Origin: UBA6345 sp045577635
Lineage (GTDB): Bacteria > Bacillota > Clostridia > Christensenellales > UBA1242
Assembly (NCBI GenBank): GCA_045577635.1
Contig: JAZNIS010000002.1
Span: 1-8,078 of the forward strand
Direction of reading: 5' to 3'
DNA: 8,078 nt
The stretch's first letter is position 1. Each line of letters begins with the position of its first letter. The position numbers and the translations under genes were made by a program. The notes beneath the pieces were generated by a model. That model made no database searches and had not been told where the DNA came from. It saw only the letters and a list, made by a program, of their open reading frames with translations. This document shows positions 1-5,839 of this stretch, one piece after another.

Positions 1-131
1 AAACAACAATATAAAACTTACTATAAATAAAACAATTTATATAATTTTAATAGTTACAAATTTAAAAGTGATTGCAACAATAAAAATATATACCAAACAA
101 CAATTAAAATCAAGTGTTTGTTTTAAAAACA

Positions 132-157
132 AAATAGGGCAAAAGGTTGCCCTATTT
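132..157 (-). terminator. Intrinsic terminator of the 178-1002 gene
   Basis: An 11-bp perfect stem (arms 132-142 and 147-157, core AAATAGGGCAA) closes a 4-base loop. Read on the minus strand, the second arm runs into TTTTGTTTTT, which is the U-rich tail expected of a Rho-independent terminator. It lies about 20 bases beyond the stop codon of the leftward gene. The GGGC core makes it one of the strongest hairpins in the window. Confidence 0.9.
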
Positions 158-177
158 AAAAGTTTACATTAACAAAA

Positions 178-1002
178 TTAAATATATCTGGTTTGACCTG
201 AAAAACTAATAACATCGGTTGAAAGCGAATGCTTTTCGCTTGGTGTTTTTAAACTTAAAATTGTTTGAACCGAATTTTTTGAATTGCCTTCTAGGAACAA
301 GTTTTTATAATTGGAAAGGTTAACTTTATAATATAAGTTAATAATTTCTTTGGTTTCAGGCAACACCCTTCTTTTTGGTGCACTGAAAAAAATTCTTTTT
401 TCATTAGCAGTAGAAATAAAATCAACTTTATTTGTTTCTTCGTTATAGCAACCAATGTAGTTGGCAAACCTTGTATAGTTGAACATAGAGTTGCAAAATT
501 TAACCTTTTCAAAAGGAACACCCTTAACTGCTAAAACCGAAACAGTGCCACCATCAATTTGAACACCAACCACATCAGACCTTTCAATAATTTCGTTGGT
601 TTTTAATGCAGAAACCTTTTTACCAAAATCAGCACTTGCAGAGTAAGCCACAGCTTTGCTATGAATAGGTTTTTCGGTTGCTCTAAAACCAAGTTTTTTA
701 TATTGCAAATATTCGGTAAAAGTTGATGGTGTTAAACTTGCAGGTTGAATAGCTCCAACTTCTTCTAAAACAGTTAAACAAGTTTTAACCGAATTAACAA
801 TTGCCACCCTTTCTTCTTCGGTTGCTAAAATTTGATCAGCTATTCCAACACAGTTAAAAGCAACAGTTAAAAGTTCGTTTGTTTTAATGTTTGCTGGCAC
901 ACCGTTTACTGCCTTGTTTCGTTTAATATAATCAACAACAGCCTTGTTAACTTTTAATGATAATAGTGTTTCATCTTTAATTATGTTAGTATTTATTGTC
1001 AT
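178..1002 (-). CDS. Unrecognised 274-residue soluble protein
   Basis: I do not recognise this protein. It starts with ATG preceded by AAAGGCGG, a plausible ribosome-binding site about five bases upstream, and ends in TAA before a strong terminator. No signal peptide, transmembrane helix, nucleotide-binding loop or zinc motif is visible, so a cytosolic location is likely. The first 85 residues look mainly helical (VVDYIKRNK, EEERVAIVNSVKTCLTVLEE). Residues about 140-235 look strand-rich (SDVVGVQIDGGTVSVLAVKG, then KRIFFSAPKRRVLP), suggesting an N-terminal helical part and a C-terminal beta part. The block at 203-212 (RIFFSAPKRR) is notably basic. Cysteines sit at 51, 75, 170 and 185 without metal-site spacing. 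A 166-base gap with a candidate operator and promoter separates it from the upstream amidase, so it is probably transcribed alone. Codon use resembles its neighbours, and I see no sign of recent transfer. Confidence 0.85.
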   Translation of the reverse strand: MTINTNIIKDETLLSLKVNKAVVDYIKRNKAVNGVPANIKTNELLTVAFNCVGIADQILATEEERVAIVNSVKTCLTVLEEVGAIQPASLTPSTFTEYLQYKKLGFRATEKPIHSKAVAYSASADFGKKVSALKTNEIIERSDVVGVQIDGGTVSVLAVKGVPFEKVKFCNSMFNYTRFANYIGCYNEETNKVDFISTANEKRIFFSAPKRRVLPETKEIINLYYKVNLSNYKNLFLEGNSKNSVQTILSLKTPSEKHSLSTDVISFSGQTRYI

Positions 1003-1035
1003 AAAACCCGCCTTTTATGTTAAAAAGTATGTAAA

Positions 1036-1063
1036 TATTACAAATATGCTATAACTTGTAATA
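1036..1063 (-). promoter_or_regulatory. Inverted repeat and possible promoter upstream of the 178-1002 gene
   Basis: Two perfect 8-base arms, TATTACAA (1036-1043) and TTGTAATA (1056-1063), are separated by 12 bases, so their centres lie 20 bases apart, about two helical turns. That geometry suits a dimeric repressor. On the minus strand the arms also supply a weak promoter-like pair, TTACAA and TAATAT, but with a short 15-base spacer. The whole lies 34-61 bases upstream of the start codon. Operator and promoter roles are both inferred; chance is a real alternative in such AT-rich DNA. Confidence 0.35.
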
Positions 1064-1081
1064 ATAATTTGAATATAACTG

Positions 1082-1102
1082 TTAAAACAATTTTTGTTTT
1101 AA
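1082..1102 (-). terminator. Weak AT-only hairpin downstream of cwlD
   Basis: TTAAAACAA (1082-1090) and TTGTTTTAA (1094-1102) form a 9-bp stem with a 3-base loop, 67 bases beyond the stop of the leftward amidase gene. Only one G-C pair is present and no T-run follows on the minus strand, so it would be a poor terminator. It is listed because no better terminator for the amidase gene is visible between 1003 and 1168. Confidence 0.2.
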
Positions 1103-1168
1103 ACAAGTAGATTATATACTATTAAACAAATTTTAACAAACAAATATTTGAATTATGGCTTAAAACTT

Positions 1169-1867
1169 TTACATAGTTGAAACAACTTCAAAATATTTTA
1201 AAATACCACAAAAAATAGCATAGGCAATTTTTTGTTGATACTCACTTGTAACTAGCAACTTTTCTTCTTCGGCATTACTTAAAAATCCACCTTCCACAAC
1301 AACAGCAGGAGCTAAAACACAGTTTAAAATAAACAAATCGGCAAAGGAGCAATTTTGCCTTGCATTAGTTAACGATTTAACAAATTCCTGTTGTATTAAT
1401 TCAGCTAAAACTTTACCTTGCTCACACTCTTTATTATAAAAGGTTTGTGCACCCCTTTCTGTGCTACTAACAAAACTATTCATATGCACACTAACAACCA
1501 TGTTTGGGTTGTTACTTTCAATAATTTTTTTACGGTTTTCCATATCGGAAACTTTTTTGTTTTTTGCAGATAAGGAATAAAGACCACCACTGTTTGACCT
1601 TGTTAAAACAACCTTAAAACCAAAACCTGAAAGCAAATCCTTTAAATAGTTAACCACCTTTAAATTAATTTCTGCTTCCGACACATTTAAACTACCAACA
1701 GCACCACCATCAACCCCACCATGCCCTGCATCTAAAACTATGGTGTAATTTAACCTAACCTTGCTATTTGCCATTGTAATTTGAACCATTGTTTGTGAAA
1801 TTATAAAAGAAAACAGCAACAATAAAAAACCTGCAATAATTGTTTTTAAATTTATTACCTTAAACAT
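1169..1867 (-). CDS. cwlD: CwlD-like N-acetylmuramoyl-L-alanine amidase
   Basis: A zinc-dependent peptidoglycan amidase (Amidase_3 family), which cuts the bond between N-acetylmuramic acid and the first L-alanine of the stem peptide. Residues 10-30 form one hydrophobic helix (signal anchor), so the catalytic domain (about 41-226) should lie outside the membrane. Expected zinc ligands are visible: H49 in LDAGHGG, E64 in SEAEINL and H128 in VSVHMNS. The catalytic glutamate is E192 in VVEGGFLSN. The 232-residue length, the single N-terminal helix, the absence of wall-binding repeats and the GAQTFY block (139-144) match CwlD from memory of the Bacillus subtilis protein (about 237 residues). CwlD works in making muramic-delta-lactam in spore cortex. 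A vegetative amidase of the same fold remains possible, since no other sporulation gene is present here. The ATG is preceded by TTAGGTGTGG, a usable ribosome-binding site. The gene diverges from the lipoprotein gene at 1993. Confidence 0.85.
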   Translation of the reverse strand: MFKVINLKTIIAGFLLLLFSFIISQTMVQITMANSKVRLNYTIVLDAGHGGVDGGAVGSLNVSEAEINLKVVNYLKDLLSGFGFKVVLTRSNSGGLYSLSAKNKKVSDMENRKKIIESNNPNMVVSVHMNSFVSSTERGAQTFYNKECEQGKVLAELIQQEFVKSLTNARQNCSFADLFILNCVLAPAVVVEGGFLSNAEEEKLLVTSEYQQKIAYAIFCGILKYFEVVSTM

Positions 1868-1936
1868 ACCACACCTAAATTATTGTAATTAATAATAAAT
1901 ATTAATAAAGAACAACTTATATGATTACTATTATAA

Positions 1937-1965
1937 TTTACATAAACTTATTTTGTTGTTATAAT
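1937..1965 (+). promoter_or_regulatory. Sigma-A-type promoter of the 1993-2751 lipoprotein gene
   Basis: TTTACA (1937-1942) and a perfect TATAAT (1960-1965) are separated by 17 bases. Transcription should start near 1972, leaving a leader of about 20 bases that contains the ribosome-binding site AAGGGA (1980-1985). The -35 box touches a minus-strand TATAAT (1930-1935) that could serve the divergent amidase gene, although that one lacks a good -35 box. Confidence 0.75.
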
Positions 1966-1992
1966 ATTTAAAATTGATTAAGGGATTTTATT

Positions 1993-2751
1993 ATGACAAA
2001 ATTAAGAAAAATATTAATAGCATCTGTGTTTTTTGTGTTTTTTGCTGCCTGTGCAAGTTTAACATTAAGCGAAGTTTTAGGACCCCAAACAAAACCAGAT
2101 ATAACCGTAGTATCTGAAATTAAGGTTTCTTCAAAAAGAGAAACCCGCCCATATTTAAATGATTTTGAATCGGTTGTTACAGGAACAATTATTAATAATA
2201 CAAACAAAGATTTAGAAAATGTTCAAATTATTGTAAAAGTTGAAACAGTAATTTCAGAAACTCCTGGCTCACTTGTTATTAACATTGATAAGCTAGAAGT
2301 ACAACACAATTTTTATATTAACCACACTTTTTCAACTCAACACGATTTTGAAGATGTTGAAGAAGTTCAATTTGTAATAAACAATTCTGTTCCAAAAGAA
2401 ATAGAAAATCCAGAAGAACCTGCTTCTTTTGCTGAAATTATAATTTATATTATTATGGGTGTTATTTTCCTATCTGCCGGAATTACAACTTTAACCACTA
2501 AAACCATAGAAAAGCAATATAATAGTGACGACGATGATGATTACGATGATGACGATGACGATATTGAAACACTAGACGATATATTACAAGACGAAGAAAT
2601 TGAAAGATTAAAAGGCGAAGTTGAAAAACAAAAAGCAGAAAACGAACAACTAAAAAAGGAAGCAAATAGCTTAAAAGTTTGTCCTTACTGCAACACAAAA
2701 AGCCCATCAAATTCGTTAAAATGCCCAAACTGTGGTGCACACTTTAAATAA
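1993..2751 (+). CDS. Lipoprotein with FxLYD-like outer domain, one membrane helix and C-terminal zinc ribbon
   Basis: No named homologue is recognised, but the architecture is clear. Residues 1-20 are a lipoprotein signal ending in FFAAC, with C20 the likely lipidated residue. Residues about 58-132 (VVTGTIINNTNKDLENVQII onward) resemble the FxLYD/immunoglobulin-like beta-sandwich found in many Gram-positive surface proteins. A helix at about 148-168 crosses the membrane. It is followed by an almost pure aspartate stretch (179-190), a charged probable coiled coil (about 199-226) and a zinc ribbon with C230-x2-C233 and C244-x2-C247. Lipid outside plus one crossing places the ribbon in the cytosol. 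Role unknown: a sensor or scaffold linking envelope to cytosol would fit. It is the only plus-strand gene here, with its own promoter and terminator. The ATG has AAGGGA about seven bases upstream. Confidence 0.88.
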   Translation: MTKLRKILIASVFFVFFAACASLTLSEVLGPQTKPDITVVSEIKVSSKRETRPYLNDFESVVTGTIINNTNKDLENVQIIVKVETVISETPGSLVINIDKLEVQHNFYINHTFSTQHDFEDVEEVQFVINNSVPKEIENPEEPASFAEIIIYIIMGVIFLSAGITTLTTKTIEKQYNSDDDDDYDDDDDDIETLDDILQDEEIERLKGEVEKQKAENEQLKKEANSLKVCPYCNTKSPSNSLKCPNCGAHFK

Positions 2752-2761
2752 AAATAACAAT

Positions 2762-2794
2762 AAAAAAGACCTAAATAATTAGGTCTTTTTTTTT
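2762..2794 (+). terminator. Intrinsic terminator of the zinc-ribbon lipoprotein gene
   Basis: A 13-bp stem, AAAAAAGACCTAA (2762-2774) with TTAGGTCTTTTTT (2779-2791), closes a 4-base loop and ends in a run of nine T on the plus strand. It starts 10 bases past the stop codon. The A-run on the left side means it could also stop leftward transcription coming from dnaB. Confidence 0.92.
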
Positions 2795-2834
2795 ACAATT
2801 AAATTTAGTTTTGGTTTTTAATTTGTTTAATTTA

Positions 2835-2865
2835 TTAAGTTAAAATTGTTTAATTGTTAACTTAA
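2835..2865. repeat. Short inverted repeat between convergent genes
   Basis: TTAAGTTAA (2835-2843) and TTAACTTAA (2857-2865) are perfect 9-base inverted arms around a 13-base spacer. The block lies between the terminator of the plus-strand lipoprotein gene and the larger nested repeat behind dnaB. No T-run follows on either strand, so termination is not obvious. The function is unknown. Confidence 0.4.
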
Positions 2866-2879
2866 AAACAAACCATTAT

Positions 2880-2995
2880 TTAAAAACCTTTGTTTTGCCT
2901 TTAAATTGCCATTTTAACGGCCATTTAAACAATTTACCATAAGTAATTGTATTTAAAACTATTTGGTTTTAAAGGCAATTATTAACGGTTTTTAA
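2880..2995 (-). repeat. Nested imperfect inverted repeat immediately downstream of dnaB
   Basis: Five sets of inverted arms are nested around one centre near 2938-2940: TTAAAAACC/GGTTTTTAA (2880-2888, 2987-2995), TTGCCTTTAAA/TTTAAAGGCAA (2895-2905, 2968-2978), CCA/TGG (2921-2923, 2964-2966), TTTAAA/TTTAAA (2924-2929, 2952-2957) and CAATT/AATTG (2930-2934, 2945-2949). Together they could give about 34 base pairs across 116 bases. The outer right arm abuts the dnaB stop codon, so in dnaB mRNA this would be a long branched or interrupted hairpin in the 3' region. It may be a transcript-end structure or a small dispersed element. No flanking target duplication is evident. Confidence 0.5.
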
Positions 2996-4441
2996 TTAAA
3001 ATATGTCGGTTATGTCGCTATCTTCTAGTGGCACAATTTCTGGCATACTTTCATCAATAGAATCGTTAGGAAGTGGTGGTGGAGCAAGTTCATCTAAACT
3101 TTGTTCGTTAGCATCTTTTTCTAGGTTAACAAATGTTGTAATGTCACCCATCCATTTAACCTTAACTTCACCCAAAGCACCATTACGGTGTTTAGCAATA
3201 ATAATTTCACACAAATAATTTTTTCTTTGTTCTTCGGTTGCATCGGCAGGAATATCTGGTTTATGAATAAACATAACAATATCGGCATCTTGTTCAATTG
3301 CACCTGATTCCCTTAAATCGGATAGCACAGGAACTTTACCTTGTCTGCTTTCAACCGCACGACTTAACTGACTTAACACAATAACAGGAACATTTAATTC
3401 CCTTGCCATAATTTTAAGCCCACGGCTCATATCGGCAACTTCTTGTTGACGGTTATCGGTTTTCTTACCAGAACTCATAAGTTGAAGGTAGTCAATCATA
3501 ACAAGGTCTAGGCCATGTTCAGCTTTTAACCTACGGCATTTACTTAAAATATCAACAGGAGTGTTCAAACTTGAATCGTCAACAAAGATTTTTGCTTTGC
3601 TTAATTTTTCGTTTGCAGCCCACAAAGCTTTCCATTCAGGAACTGTTAATTCGCCTTTTAAAGCCCTTTCCATACTAACATAAGCAACGGAACAAAGCGA
3701 CCTTTGAGCAAGTTGAACCCTAGGCATTTCTAGGTTAAACACAGCAACACTTGCACCCCTTTTAATAGCAGCATTGTTAACAATGTTCATCGCCAAACTA
3801 GTTTTACCAACACCCGGCCTTGCAGCAATTAAAATAAGGTCGGAATTTTGTAAACCATTAGTAATTTTATCTAAACCATAAATACCTGTTGGTAAACCCC
3901 TTAAACTATCTCTGTCTTTTTGAATTTTTTCAAACTTATCTAAAACTTCCAAAGTTGCAGTTTTTAATTGCACTAAACTACTACGGTCTTCTTTTTGTGA
4001 AATATCAAAAATAGATTTTTCAGCAAAAGTAATTGCATCTTGCATATTTTGTGCTTCAAAGCAGTTGTTAATAATTGTGTTACTAGCATTAATAAGTTTT
4101 CTTAACACACTGTTTCGTTTAACAATATCTAAATAATGTTTGTAGTTACTACTAGAAGGAACAATGTTTGTAAGTGTAGCAATATATTCAGCACCACCAA
4201 CACTTTCAAGCATATTTGTTTTTTCTAACTCATCAGTTAATGTAACAAAGTCAATAGGAGCATTGTTTGCATAAACAGTGTACATAGCATCAAAAATAAT
4301 ACGGTGTGCTTCAACATAAAAATCATCACCTTTAAGTTCGCTCACAATGTTCATGCTAGCATCTTGATCAATAAGCACACAACCCAAAACACTTTGTTCG
4401 GCTTCAATGCTGTGTGGCAAAATTCTTTCTTTTGTAGCCAT
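2996..4441 (-). CDS. dnaB: Replicative DNA helicase DnaB
   Basis: The hexameric ATP-driven helicase that unwinds DNA ahead of the replication fork, called DnaC in Bacillus subtilis. Residues 1-110 are the N-terminal helical domain (starting LPHSIEAEQSVLGCVLID), followed by a linker and a RecA-type motor from about 183. Visible motor parts are Walker A ARPGVGKTS (207-215, with K213), the presumed catalytic glutamate E238 in FNLEM, Walker B with D317 in VMIDYLQLM, SQLSR (357-361), the LRESGAIEQDADIVMF block (376-391) and the AKHRNG loop (416-421), whose R419 is the likely arginine finger. No intein interrupts it. Residues 441-481 form an acidic, proline-containing tail, so the 481-residue length slightly exceeds usual (about 450-470). 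The ATG overlaps the TAA of the upstream gene as TAATG, with GGAAGG (4448-4453) six bases upstream inside that gene's last codons. This indicates translational coupling and an operon. Confidence 0.97.
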   Translation of the reverse strand: MATKERILPHSIEAEQSVLGCVLIDQDASMNIVSELKGDDFYVEAHRIIFDAMYTVYANNAPIDFVTLTDELEKTNMLESVGGAEYIATLTNIVPSSSNYKHYLDIVKRNSVLRKLINASNTIINNCFEAQNMQDAITFAEKSIFDISQKEDRSSLVQLKTATLEVLDKFEKIQKDRDSLRGLPTGIYGLDKITNGLQNSDLILIAARPGVGKTSLAMNIVNNAAIKRGASVAVFNLEMPRVQLAQRSLCSVAYVSMERALKGELTVPEWKALWAANEKLSKAKIFVDDSSLNTPVDILSKCRRLKAEHGLDLVMIDYLQLMSSGKKTDNRQQEVADMSRGLKIMARELNVPVIVLSQLSRAVESRQGKVPVLSDLRESGAIEQDADIVMFIHKPDIPADATEEQRKNYLCEIIIAKHRNGALGEVKVKWMGDITTFVNLEKDANEQSLDELAPPPLPNDSIDESMPEIVPLEDSDITDIF

Positions 4442-4779
4442 TACTTACCTTCCTTATTTGTTTCTTCCTTAATTTCAACAACAACTTCTTCTTGGGTTGT
4501 TTCTTTTCGTTTTGCTTTAATTTCTTTTGCCTTTATAACAACAAAGTCATTTTCTAACTCTGCTTTTTTATCTTTAATTTTGTTAATAATTGCTTCAACA
4601 ATAAAAATTGTTAAAAATATTAATGTGCAATCTATAACAATAGTTAACCAAAAATGTAAATATCTGTTTAAAAAAGAGTTTAATAAAGCCAAAACAGGCA
4701 ATAAACAAGCAAACATTATGCCATATTTAATTAAAACTTTTTTAATAACTCTTTTATCAAAAAAATATCTTTCTTCCAT
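4441..4779 (-). CDS. Small two-helix membrane protein encoded directly ahead of dnaB
   Basis: A 112-residue protein that I cannot assign to a family. It has a basic N-terminus (KRVIKKVLIK, 9-18), two hydrophobic helices (about 18-36 and 42-64) joined by a very short loop, and a charged, probably helical tail (66-112, rich in Lys and Glu). The positive-inside rule puts both ends in the cytosol, making a membrane hairpin with a 45-residue cytosolic tail. The start ATG has AAAGGAAG about seven bases upstream, an excellent ribosome-binding site. The stop overlaps the dnaB start by one base, and the lipoprotein gene lies 64 bases upstream on the same strand, so all three probably share a transcript. 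Coupling suggests matched expression with the helicase. A membrane tether or partner for it is only a guess, and an unrelated housekeeping role is equally possible. Confidence 0.85.
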   Translation of the reverse strand: MEERYFFDKRVIKKVLIKYGIMFACLLPVLALLNSFLNRYLHFWLTIVIDCTLIFLTIFIVEAIINKIKDKKAELENDFVVIKAKEIKAKRKETTQEEVVVEIKEETNKEGK

Positions 4780-4843
4780 TATTTCTTCCTTTTGCTTTAT
4801 TAGTGTATCACAAATAAAACAATAAATAAATAGTAAATTTTAA

Positions 4844-5686
4844 CTAATCTTGCTGATTTTTACGGCGAATTGCTCCCCAAACCAAAAATGTTACAACAAT
4901 TGTAATACCCAAACCTAAAACATACCAACTACCTGGGTTTGGTGAAACGGTGTAAAATTCCAACATAAAATCTAAATTATCAGCCGAAATTTCCCAATGG
5001 TGCATTTTAATACCTTTTGTTGTTTGGGTTTCGGTGGCATTAGAATAAATGTTTGTGTTAGGGCTAGCATATTCTTGTGTTAACTTTAAATCTGCCAAAT
5101 CAAATTCGTTATCAAAATAACCTTTATATTTTTTTATAAAAGTTTTTAAATAATCGGTTTTTAAAACAGCAAAAGCATTTTCGCTACTTTGAACATAACT
5201 ATTAAAAAATGGTTGTTCCCTAAACTCTATGTTGCTTCCTTCATTTTCTTCATCGCTAGAAAAACTGTTATAGTACAAATTAAATAAATCCATACTAGCA
5301 AAGGAAACATCACACACAACCGAATCTCCCAAAATTTCGCAGTTGGTTTTAATACCATCTCTAACAGTATCAATCATAGCAAAACCCTTACGAGCTTCAT
5401 CTGGATTTGTCCAATCAATGCCAACAGGTTCGTACCTATCCCTAAAATTAATAATAGGCAATAAATATTCGTTTTCTAAATCGGTTTTAATTAAATCATA
5501 AAGTTCGTTTTTAGGTATTGAACATGCCTTTTCTAGGGCTTTATTATCAACTTCAACAACTATTCTATCGGTTATTGTTCCGTTAGGATAAATAAACCTA
5601 GAATAATCAACCGAAGCACAACCAGCAAACAAAATTACCGAAAACATTAGCACTATTAAACTGATAAAATTTTTTCGTTTAGCCAT
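4844..5686 (-). CDS. Lipoprotein with a second, C-terminal membrane anchor
   Basis: An envelope protein of unknown function. Counting from the chosen start, residues 1-23 are a lipoprotein signal (basic MAKRK, hydrophobic core, LFAGC) with C23 as the likely lipidated residue. An outer domain (about 24-250) follows, then a membrane helix (about 255-272) and a basic cytosolic end (RRKNQQD). Three cysteines in the outer domain (56, 116, 125) could allow a disulphide. Lipid anchor, beta-rich domain and C-terminal helix are reminiscent of LppM/DUF3153-type proteins, but this is only a likeness in layout. An in-frame GTG nine bases further up (5693-5695) would add three residues. I prefer the ATG at 5684-5686 because the promoter would leave almost no leader before the GTG, and AGTGAGA provides a weak ribosome-binding site for the ATG. 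It is the first gene of the probable operon ending in dnaB and stops in TAG. Confidence 0.85.
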   Translation of the reverse strand: MAKRKNFISLIVLMFSVILFAGCASVDYSRFIYPNGTITDRIVVEVDNKALEKACSIPKNELYDLIKTDLENEYLLPIINFRDRYEPVGIDWTNPDEARKGFAMIDTVRDGIKTNCEILGDSVVCDVSFASMDLFNLYYNSFSSDEENEGSNIEFREQPFFNSYVQSSENAFAVLKTDYLKTFIKKYKGYFDNEFDLADLKLTQEYASPNTNIYSNATETQTTKGIKMHHWEISADNLDFMLEFYTVSPNPGSWYVLGLGITIVVTFLVWGAIRRKNQQD

Positions 5687-5712
5687 ACTTCTCACTTTAT
5701 TAATTATATCTA

Positions 5713-5741
5713 ATTTTAATATATAAGTTAAATAGTGTCAA
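5713..5741 (-). promoter_or_regulatory. Sigma-A-type promoter of the lipoprotein / membrane protein / dnaB operon
   Basis: On the minus strand a perfect TTGACA (5736-5741) and TAAAAT (5713-5718) are separated by 17 bases, the best -35 match in the window. The predicted start near 5706 gives a leader of about 20 bases to the ATG at 5686. A second TATAAT (5703-5708) with TTAACT 17 bases upstream (5726-5731) is a weaker overlapping alternative. Confidence 0.75.
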
Positions 5742-5796
5742 ACATTAAGCAACACCGAAACACACTATAATTTATAAAAATTATATGCGAAAAAAC

Positions 5797-5830
5797 AAAA
5801 AAATCTCACTTTTAACATTGTGAGATTTTT
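5797..5830 (-). terminator. Intrinsic terminator of the YitT-family gene
   Basis: AAAAATCTCAC (5799-5809) pairs with GTGAGATTTTT (5820-5830) over 11 bp around a 10-base loop. On the minus strand it ends in seven T, then G and more T. It begins 9 bases past the YitT stop codon and separates that gene from the next operon. Confidence 0.9.
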
Positions 5831-5839
5831 ATTTTTATA

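Noticed and set aside
2498..2740. An 80-codon minus-strand frame rich in His and Arg
   Set aside because: It is the antisense reading of the aspartate tract and coiled coil of the lipoprotein gene; the His/Arg runs come from GAT/GAC triplets.
2880..2995. A complete insertion sequence or clear MITE
   Set aside because: No transposase frame is present and no target-site duplication flanks the outer arms, so I list it only as a nested inverted repeat.
4304..4825. A 173-codon plus-strand frame across the dnaB start and the small membrane protein gene
   Set aside because: It runs opposite to two well-supported genes with ribosome-binding sites, and its Phe/Ile/Ser-rich product is what the complement of Lys/Asn-rich coding DNA produces.
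5687..5695. GTG start giving a three-residue longer lipoprotein
   Set aside because: The promoter would leave only about ten bases before the GTG and no ribosome-binding site precedes it; the ATG at 5684-5686 gives a normal signal peptide.
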